From assembly GCF_000425385.1 (NCBI RefSeq), contig NZ_AUDI01000023.1, positions 1 to 64,000 of the forward strand: a stretch of DNA of 64,000 bases, given 5' to 3'. Positions 58,683 to 64,000 of this stretch are shown here, one piece after another; position 1 is the first letter of the stretch; each line of letters starts with the position of its first letter. The notes below the pieces were generated by a model that saw only the letters and a list, made by a program, of their open reading frames with translations, searched no databases and was not told the DNA's origin. A program made the translations under genes and the position numbers. This DNA comes from Pseudoduganella violaceinigra DSM 15887 (GTDB lineage: Bacteria > Pseudomonadota > Gammaproteobacteria > Burkholderiales > Burkholderiaceae_D).

Positions 58683-59459
58683 ATGACAGAACATATGGGC
58701 ATGAATCGCACCGGCCTGCAGATGTCCCCGCTCGATAGCCAGGCCATGCAGCAATACGCCGGTCCCCTGCCGGCCCCCAGTACGGAAGCCGATGCGCTGG
58801 CTTTGACGCGGGCCGACTATGCCGCGCACGCACCGGCCCTCGGTTCGGTACCGCTGCCCGGCTCAATCAAGGGCGCAATGTTGGCCGCTGGCGCCATGCT
58901 GACCGGCGACCGGCCGGAAATACTGCTCGACAAATTGGCGGAACGCCTGGCCTTCGAGCGTGGCGGCACGCGCCTGTACGACGCGCTTCTGGACAAGTGC
59001 CAGGCGCTGGACACCACTCACACTAGCATCACGGAGGCCGAAATACGGCGCATGCGGAACGATGAGGCGCACCATTTCCTCCAGATCGGACAGGCAATCG
59101 AAGAGCTGGGCGGCGATCCCACATGCCAGACGCCGAGCGCTGACCTGGTGGGGATGGAGACGCTGGGGCTGGTGCAGGTGCTGAGCGATCCGCGTACATC
59201 GATCAGTCAGGCGTTGCACGCCATCCTGACAGCAGAACTTTCCGACCAGGCGGGCTGGGAGGCCTTGATCGCCCTGGCGGAAGCACAAGACCAGCCGGAG
59301 CTGGCACAAATGGGCAGCATCGCCCTGGCGCAGGAACGGGACCATGTGCAGATGATCAGTACCTGGTACCGGGAATCACTGGGACTGGCCGGGCCCGGCC
59401 AGGTTGGCGCTGCCGATCGCGGGACCAATATTCAATCGCAAGGAAAGGAAATCCAATGA
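58683..59459 (+). CDS. Ferritin-like di-metal protein (short form)
   Basis: A 258-residue protein with a complete ferritin-like ligand set: E92 (LAFERGGTRL), E128-x-x-H131 (NDEAHHF), E185 (LTAELSD) and E218-x-x-H221 (AQERDHVQM). The order E, ExxH, E, ExxH is that of di-iron or di-manganese four-helix bundles. The first 80 residues contain Pro/Ala-rich linker and no signal peptide. Starts 12 bases after the first ferritin-like gene with an AAAGGAG ribosome site and overlaps the next lipoprotein gene by 4 bases. Related to the DUF892/rubrerythrin-like group; the activity is unknown. Confidence 0.82.
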   Translation: MTEHMGMNRTGLQMSPLDSQAMQQYAGPLPAPSTEADALALTRADYAAHAPALGSVPLPGSIKGAMLAAGAMLTGDRPEILLDKLAERLAFERGGTRLYDALLDKCQALDTTHTSITEAEIRRMRNDEAHHFLQIGQAIEELGGDPTCQTPSADLVGMETLGLVQVLSDPRTSISQALHAILTAELSDQAGWEALIALAEAQDQPELAQMGSIALAQERDHVQMISTWYRESLGLAGPGQVGAADRGTNIQSQGKEIQ

Positions 59460-60040
59460 AGACCATGAGCAAAGCATGCGCCCTGTTGCTGGGCGCCTTC
59501 CTGGCAACCGGCATCTCCGGGTGCAAAAACAGGACGGACGATACGACCCCGGCGCCGGTGACGACGCCCGACACCTCAACTACCAGGCCTGCGGCAACGC
59601 CGACCACGCCGCCATCCGATACGACAAACGCTCAACCTGGCGGGACCACCACACCAGGCACCGGCGGCACAGGTGGCACCGGTGGAACAAGCGGTACCGG
59701 TGGTACGAGCGGGACCCCAGGCACCGGTGGCACGGGGACAGGAGGCACGGGGACAAGCGGCACGGGGACCGGCGGTACTGGTACTGGCGGTACGGGGACC
59801 GGTGGCACAAGTGGCACTGGCGGCACAAGTGGCACTGGTGGCACCAGCGGCACTGGCGGTACCGGTGGCACGAGCGGCACGAGCGGCACAGGTGGCACTG
59901 GCACGGGCACTAGCGGTACAGGTGGCAGCAGCGGTACTAGCGGTACCCAAGGTACAACAGGGTCGGGCCACACAACAACAACCGTTCCCGACCGGACGGA
60001 CACCAAAGACACGCAGCGCGACCGCCGCCCGACTTATTGA
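59456..60040 (+). CDS. Gly/Thr-repeat lipoprotein
   Basis: A 194-residue lipoprotein. Signal sequence with lipobox GISGC (C23), then a Thr/Pro-rich stretch, then about 100 residues of GTGGTSG-type repeats (about 64-165) encoded by tandem GGCACxGG-like DNA, and a short charged tail (DRTDTKDTQRDRR). Such low-complexity regions form flexible extended tethers on the envelope. The 4-base overlap with the ferritin-like gene makes co-expression certain. A second lipoprotein with a nearly matching signal sequence follows. Function unknown; the DNA repeat is liable to length change. Confidence 0.82.
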   Translation: MKTMSKACALLLGAFLATGISGCKNRTDDTTPAPVTTPDTSTTRPAATPTTPPSDTTNAQPGGTTTPGTGGTGGTGGTSGTGGTSGTPGTGGTGTGGTGTSGTGTGGTGTGGTGTGGTSGTGGTSGTGGTSGTGGTGGTSGTSGTGGTGTGTSGTGGSSGTSGTQGTTGSGHTTTTVPDRTDTKDTQRDRRPTY

Positions 60041-60054
60041 ACCGGAGGGCTGTC

Positions 60055-60369
60055 ATGCAGATGATGACTTATGCGCGCGCACTGCTTCTGGGTGCTCTGC
60101 TCGCGGGCGGACTGCCTGGCTGCAATAAGCAGAGCGCGGAAAGCCCGGCTACGCCACCGACCGGGACGTCTTCGGGCACAACGCCCGCGACGGGCGGGAC
60201 GGGTCAGAGCACCAGCGCCGGCAATGCCTCGGCCGGCACCACCGGAGGCACAGCGGCAACGCAAGGCGGGCAGCCAACAGCGCCGGCCAGCAACGCCACC
60301 CCGGGTCAAAGCCCGGCCACTACCCCGGGAACCTCCACTCCACCGACTGGAAAACAGCCTGCCCAATAA
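60055..60369 (+). CDS. Low-complexity lipoprotein, paralogue of the preceding gene
   Basis: A 104-residue lipoprotein. ATG 60055 follows GGAGGG. The signal sequence ends LPGC with the lipidated Cys at residue 23, exactly as in the preceding protein. The mature part is rich in Thr, Gly, Ser, Ala and Pro (TGGTGQSTSAGNASAG) without clear repeats. It closes the four-gene operon. It probably arose by duplication of the 5' part of its neighbour, but the mature region has drifted. Confidence 0.78.
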   Translation: MQMMTYARALLLGALLAGGLPGCNKQSAESPATPPTGTSSGTTPATGGTGQSTSAGNASAGTTGGTAATQGGQPTAPASNATPGQSPATTPGTSTPPTGKQPAQ

Positions 60370-60382
60370 CATGCCCACGTTC

Positions 60383-60440
60383 GGGGACAGGAAGAAAGCA
60401 CGATATTTCGCAAGAAATGTCCACTTTCCTTCCTGACCCC
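60383..60440. repeat. Imperfect inverted repeat between convergent genes (REP-like)
   Basis: GGGGACAGGAAGAAAG at 60383-60398 and CTTTCCTTCCTGACCCC at 60424-60440 pair as long imperfect arms, with an inner ATTTC/GAAAT hairpin around 60405-60418. The outer arm in reverse reads GGGGTCAGG, the same core as the perfect palindrome at 55579. It separates the lipoprotein gene from the convergent isoamylase gene and may terminate both. Confidence 0.6.
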
Positions 60441-60454
60441 ACGGTGGTCAAAAG

Positions 60455-62755
60455 TTACTTGGCGATCAGCAGCAGCAAGCCACGTCCGCACACGCCATAA
60501 GCAAAGTTCTCGCCGCCGATAAGGTCTTCGGCGCCAGGCGCACGCACTTGGCTGCTTCCTTCGGCCCAGGTGCAAGTGTTGGTCACGCGGTACCAGCTTT
60601 TGCCATTGCCCGGCCACGGCAGCGTGAAGTTCACATTGCCGCTCCACCCGTTGTAAGCAATATAGATTGCCGAGGCGCTGTCGCCGAACTCAGACCCGTC
60701 GATGCGCCAACCGATGGCGTGGTTGTTGCTGTCGTTGAAGTAGGCTGCATCGGCCACCGAACCATCCGGCTTGAACCAGCGCAGCTGCTCCATCACGTTG
60801 CCATTGCCGTCTGCCGAGGAATAAAAATTCGCAGGCCGCAACGCCGGATGCGCCTTGCGGAAGGCGACCAGTCCCTTGGTGAATGCCTGGAAGTTGGATT
60901 GGTCGCTGTTCCAGCCCCAGTTCTGCCAGGTGGCGGTGGAGTCGAGGTTATAGGGATTGTTGTTGCAGTTGATGCTGCGCAGCGACTCGTCGCCGCCCAC
61001 CATCATCGGTACGCCTCCCGACAGCAGCATCAGCGCCATGCCGTTACGCGCCGCCTTGCGCTGGTCGCTCGCTACGCCACCCTGGTCCCAGCTGTTGTTA
61101 TTGTCTTCGCCGCCGTCGCTCGGGCCGTAGGGCCAGGCCTGGCTGTTGTTCTTCGAATTGCAACCATACAGGTCCTTGAGCGTAAAGCCGTCGTGGGCGG
61201 TGATGAAGTTCACCGAGTGCCACGGCTTGCGTCCATCGTCGCCATACAGGTCGCTGGAGCCGGCCAAGCGCGTCGCCAGCGTACCCGGCGTGACGGCCGC
61301 CTGCCCCATCTTGTTCTGGTCCTGGCGGATCGCATCGCGATAGAGTCCGTTCCACTCCGCCCAGCCGGCCGGGAAGCCGCCCACCTGGTAGGAGTTGCCG
61401 CCGATGGCCCATGGTTCGGCGATGTGGTCCACACCACTGCCGCCGCCGGCCGGGCGCGGCGGCAATTCAGCGACAATGCGGTTTAGCGCATTGCCGCCAT
61501 CCATTTTGTCGAAGTTGTAGCAGCCATGCTGGCAGGTGTTGCCCAACACCGAGGCCAGGTCGTAACGGAATCCGTCCACGCCCAGCTTGTCGCGCCAGTA
61601 CGCGAGCGAATCGACGATCAGATTCTGCGCCACCGTGTTGCGCGTGTTGTAGTTGCCGCCTACGCCGGTGTTGTCCCAGGAATTCTGGAAGTCGCCGGTC
61701 AGCGAATAATAGGTCGGGTTATCCAGCCCGCGCATGCCATACAGGTTGTAGGTGGTCTTGTCGCCCGCGGTCCACTGGCCGCCCTCACCCGTGTGGTTGT
61801 ACACCACGTCGATGTAGACTTTGATGCCGTTATCGTGGAAGGCCTTGACCATCTCCTTGAATTCGCGGGTCGAGCCGCCGGCAGACTTGTCATAGCTGTA
61901 GCGGCGGTCCGGCGCGAAATAGTTCAGGGTCATATAGCCCCAGTAGTTGTCGCCCGTATCGGAATTCGGGTCGGCATCGTTGGTGTCGTTCTGCGTTTCC
62001 TGCACCGGCAGGAATTCGACCGCGGTGACGCCCAGGCCGGCCAGGTATGGCGCTTTCAGCCCTGCCCCCTTGTAGGTGCCCCGATAAGCGGCCGTGATGC
62101 CGGCATCGTTTTTGGTCAGGCCGCGCACATGGGCTTCGTACACGATGTCGTCCTTGAAGGCGCGCGTGGGCTTGGTGCCGATCGATTGCGTATCGCCTTG
62201 CAGGACGATGCCTTTCGGTGCGCTGCTGCCGCTGTCGATATTGCGGTACAGGGCGCCGCTGGCGTAGATCGTCCCGTTGCCCATGGCGGCCGTGGTAGGG
62301 TCGTGGCTGATCTCCAGCGCGTACGGGTCGGTCAGCAGCTTGTTCGGGTTGAAGCGGTTGCCGCTGGCGTCGACGTCGGCGATGAAGCCGGTGGCCGAGC
62401 CCTTGCTCCAGCCGGCGCTGTACGGCCAATTCGGGCCCCATGCACGGTAGCCGTAGTAGACGGTGCCGGTAATGCCATAAGCGGCCAGTTGGGCGCTGGT
62501 GAGGTTCAGGCTCCATACCCCGCCAGCGCCGAGTGTCATCGGCAGGCTGGCCTTTTCCTGCTGGCCGGTAGCGGCGTTGTACAGGTACAAGTCGATACGG
62601 GTGGCGCGGCTCGAGTAAACCTTGAAGTTGATGCTGGACTTGGTGGCGTCATAGGCGGCACCGAGCTTGCTGGCATTGATAGCGGCATGGATGGCCGGGC
62701 TGCCAAACAAGGCGCAGCCAAGCATCGCCACCCCGAGGGCACGGCGAACTTTCAT
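60455..62755 (-). CDS. Secreted isoamylase (GH13 glycogen/starch debranching enzyme)
   Basis: A 766-residue exported enzyme that cleaves alpha-1,6 branches in glycogen or amylopectin. Signal peptide about 1-24. An N-terminal carbohydrate-binding/E-set domain (about 28-200), then the (beta/alpha)8 barrel with the four GH13 regions: DVVYNHTGEG (I), GVDGFRYDL with nucleophile D399 (II), HIAEPWAIGG with acid/base E447 (III) and FITAHDGF with D522 (IV). The C-terminal domain follows (about 680-766). The domain order and length match Pseudomonas isoamylase. Export suggests use of external polysaccharide; no maltose genes are nearby. Confidence 0.93.
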   Translation of the reverse strand: MKVRRALGVAMLGCALFGSPAIHAAINASKLGAAYDATKSSINFKVYSSRATRIDLYLYNAATGQQEKASLPMTLGAGGVWSLNLTSAQLAAYGITGTVYYGYRAWGPNWPYSAGWSKGSATGFIADVDASGNRFNPNKLLTDPYALEISHDPTTAAMGNGTIYASGALYRNIDSGSSAPKGIVLQGDTQSIGTKPTRAFKDDIVYEAHVRGLTKNDAGITAAYRGTYKGAGLKAPYLAGLGVTAVEFLPVQETQNDTNDADPNSDTGDNYWGYMTLNYFAPDRRYSYDKSAGGSTREFKEMVKAFHDNGIKVYIDVVYNHTGEGGQWTAGDKTTYNLYGMRGLDNPTYYSLTGDFQNSWDNTGVGGNYNTRNTVAQNLIVDSLAYWRDKLGVDGFRYDLASVLGNTCQHGCYNFDKMDGGNALNRIVAELPPRPAGGGSGVDHIAEPWAIGGNSYQVGGFPAGWAEWNGLYRDAIRQDQNKMGQAAVTPGTLATRLAGSSDLYGDDGRKPWHSVNFITAHDGFTLKDLYGCNSKNNSQAWPYGPSDGGEDNNNSWDQGGVASDQRKAARNGMALMLLSGGVPMMVGGDESLRSINCNNNPYNLDSTATWQNWGWNSDQSNFQAFTKGLVAFRKAHPALRPANFYSSADGNGNVMEQLRWFKPDGSVADAAYFNDSNNHAIGWRIDGSEFGDSASAIYIAYNGWSGNVNFTLPWPGNGKSWYRVTNTCTWAEGSSQVRAPGAEDLIGGENFAYGVCGRGLLLLIAK

Positions 62756-62949
62756 GTATGTCTCCTTTGTGATTATGTATTTTTGCTACTTGATAGCGAG
62801 ACGATTCTGCACTTTAGCTTTGGTTAACTCAATCCGAATTCAATTGTATTGATGTAATTCCACTACAAAAATCAGGTAAGCAGGACGCCGCCACACTCGA
62901 ATGCCGAGTTAACAAAACGTCACACGGGGATCGCATAAGGTACATCCTC
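62756..62949. other. Upstream region of isoamylase
   Basis: An AT-rich 194-base gap between divergent genes. An AAAGGAGA ribosome site lies immediately before the isoamylase ATG on the minus strand. TTGTATTGATGTAATT-like AT tracts around 62845-62860 could hold promoter elements, but I cannot define a -10/-35 pair with confidence. No gene is visible. Confidence 0.4.
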
Positions 62950-63582
62950 GTGGGAGGCACTTCCGGCGTCGGCCTGGCCACCGCCAAGTTCGCCGAGGCG
63001 GAAGCAATCGGCGCCGCAACCGCGCAACTGGATGCTGGCGATCCGGCAGCGGTCAGGAACTTCATCAAGGAGCACCGCGAATTTGACCATCTGGTACTAA
63101 GCGTATCCGGCTCGTCCGGCGCCGGGCACTTCCGCGACCTGGAACTCGACGAGTTGCGCAAGGGATTCGAAGGCAAATTCTGGCCTCAAATCGCCTGCGC
63201 CCAAGCGGCCCTGCCGACGCTTAAATCCGGGGGATCAATCACGTTTGTCGGCGCCATTTCGGCGCGTGCGCTGAAGCCGGGAACGGCAGGACTCGCGGCC
63301 ATCAACGCGGCACTGGAGGCAATGATCCCGATCCTTGCATCGGAACTTCGGCCCACGCGGGTCAACGCGGTTGTCCCCGGCGTGGTCGACACCCCATGGT
63401 GGTCGCGCGTTCCGGATGCTGCGCGCGCGGAGCTGTTCGAGAAGCTTGCCAGCGAAGTGGCCGTGGGACGGATCGGCAAGCCTGAAGACCTGGCCAGCGC
63501 GATCATGTTCGTGACGACAAATACTTTTGTCACGGGCGCCATTCTCGATTGCGACGGCGGCTGGAAGCTGAAGAACGCGTAA
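62950..63582 (+). CDS. Atypical short-chain dehydrogenase/reductase, N terminus apparently shortened
   Basis: A 210-residue SDR. The coenzyme-binding GGTSGVGLATAK motif is at the very N terminus, and the central ITFVGAISARALKPGTAG and PGVVDTPWW stretches match the SDR subgroup lacking the classical YxxxK pair. Between the first helix (GLATAKFAEAE) and the LDAGDPAAV strand about 15-20 residues expected for the second strand and NADP-binding loop seem to be missing. The only start is GTG at 62950, inside the dinucleotide-binding motif; upstream codons RYILV look like coding sequence but have no start. It may be a decaying gene. Confidence 0.7.
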   Translation: MGGTSGVGLATAKFAEAEAIGAATAQLDAGDPAAVRNFIKEHREFDHLVLSVSGSSGAGHFRDLELDELRKGFEGKFWPQIACAQAALPTLKSGGSITFVGAISARALKPGTAGLAAINAALEAMIPILASELRPTRVNAVVPGVVDTPWWSRVPDAARAELFEKLASEVAVGRIGKPEDLASAIMFVTTNTFVTGAILDCDGGWKLKNA

Positions 63583-63661
63583 GAAGTAAGAAAGGGCACA
63601 CCATCGGATCGGGTTGCTGGCACTGACCCAATCGCGCGTCACCACATCGTCCAGGAACGAA

Positions 63662-63687
63662 AAAAGCCGGCGCAAGCGCCGGCTTTT
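63662..63687 (-). terminator. Rho-independent terminator of the FadL-type gene
   Basis: AAAAGCCGGCG and CGCCGGCTTTT form an 11-bp stem around CAAG. Read on the minus strand it is followed by six T residues, placing it about 20 bases after the stop codon of the FadL-type gene. Confidence 0.93.
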
Positions 63688-63705
63688 CGGTCCATCCGTG
63701 AAGGA

Positions 63706-64000
63706 TTAGAACTTGTAGTTGTAGGCAGCGCCCAGCAGGTGCATACGGGTCTTGTAGGTACCGATGGTGGTTTCGCCGTTGCCGGTGCAGGTGCCAGCTG
63801 GGTTCAGCGGGGTGCACTCGTTCTTGTAGGCGGTCGAAGCCGAATCGAACTTCAGGAAGCTGTAAGCCAGGTCGATCGACGAATTGGTCGACAGTTTCCA
63901 GTTTGCGCCCAGCGAGAACTGCTTGCGGTCCGAATCTGGCAGTGCTGGGTGGCGCATGGATGCGTCAGGCACCGGGGATTCGTCGATTGCCACACCAGCG
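63706..64000 (-). CDS. FadL/OmpP1/TodX-family outer-membrane protein, C-terminal part
   Basis: The last 98 or so residues of an outer-membrane barrel whose 5' part is beyond the window edge. The stretch DESPVPDASMRHPALPDSDRKQFSLGANW is close to the C-terminal consensus of FadL-family hydrophobic-compound channels (given here as motif, in two parts: DESPVPD and LPDSDR), followed by SIDLAYSFLKF and the terminal aromatic strand LLGAAYNYKF. FadL proteins import long-chain fatty acids or aromatic hydrocarbons. An insertion with two cysteines (NECTPLNPAGTC) may form a disulfide-linked extracellular loop. Confidence 0.88.
   Translation of the reverse strand, partial: AGVAIDESPVPDASMRHPALPDSDRKQFSLGANWKLSTNSSIDLAYSFLKFDSASTAYKNECTPLNPAGTCTGNGETTIGTYKTRMHLLGAAYNYKF

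Noticed and set aside
59632-60012. Val/Pro-rich minus-strand frame opposite the Gly-Thr lipoprotein
   Set aside because: It is the exact antisense of a low-complexity tract, which automatically yields a repetitive frame. No start signal or signal peptide supports it.

Overview
This window looks like chromosome from a GC-rich betaproteobacterium, most likely Oxalobacteraceae (Massilia, Duganella or Janthinobacterium type). That placement is inferred from gene content, codon use and recurring small proteins of that family; no rRNA is present to confirm it. About 60 genes are supported. All calls rest on reading the sequence and on family knowledge; no database search was run.

Layout. 1-866: the edge of an IS3-family element and a mostly empty gap that may keep the tail of an interrupted gene. 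867-9142: mixed housekeeping and surface genes (secreted M28 aminopeptidase, PilZ c-di-GMP receptor, AraC regulator with an ABM monooxygenase, membrane acyltransferase, BioF2-type acyltransferase). 9143-19264: a carbohydrate-use locus, with aldose epimerase and SMP-30 lactonase diverging from a LysR regulator, followed by a GH97 glycosidase, a six-hairpin glycosidase and a large TonB-dependent receptor. A glycerophosphodiesterase lipoprotein follows. 20542-24036: a MarR-controlled efflux operon (YtcA, HlyD and FUSC proteins) with two matching operator palindromes. 24026-28200: envelope proteins, a pentapeptide-repeat protein and tRNA-Lys with a clear promoter and terminator. 28207-31672: YjjG phosphatase, a tandem pair of equal-length membrane paralogues and a 14-TM drug exporter under a second MarR protein. 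32149-41687: Rieske oxygenase plus amino-acid permease, sterol-desaturase-like hydroxylase, YigZ, diguanylate cyclase and several unknowns. 41710-45518: a chemoreceptor diverging from an L-cystine symporter and a DsbA-like oxidase. 45694-48415: a run of small secreted, zinc-ribbon and acetyltransferase genes.

48500-55567 is the best-defined system. A textbook sigma-54 promoter sits directly before an efflux operon: membrane fusion protein, MacB-type ATPase and two FtsX permeases. The operon also carries its own NtrC-type activator and a histidine kinase. The promoter lies so close to the first ATG that the mRNA should be almost leaderless. A 16-bp dyad about 90-105 bp upstream is a candidate activator site, so the operon probably controls itself.

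55739-64000: a histidine phosphatase and NAD(P)HX dehydratase, then a compact four-gene operon of two ferritin-like proteins and two low-complexity lipoproteins. This is the least explained gene set here. A secreted isoamylase, an atypical SDR with a damaged-looking N terminus, and the 3' end of a FadL-type outer-membrane protein close the window. Three intergenic inverted-repeat elements (9050-9134, 55579-55650, 60383-60440) look like REP or MITE-type repeats.
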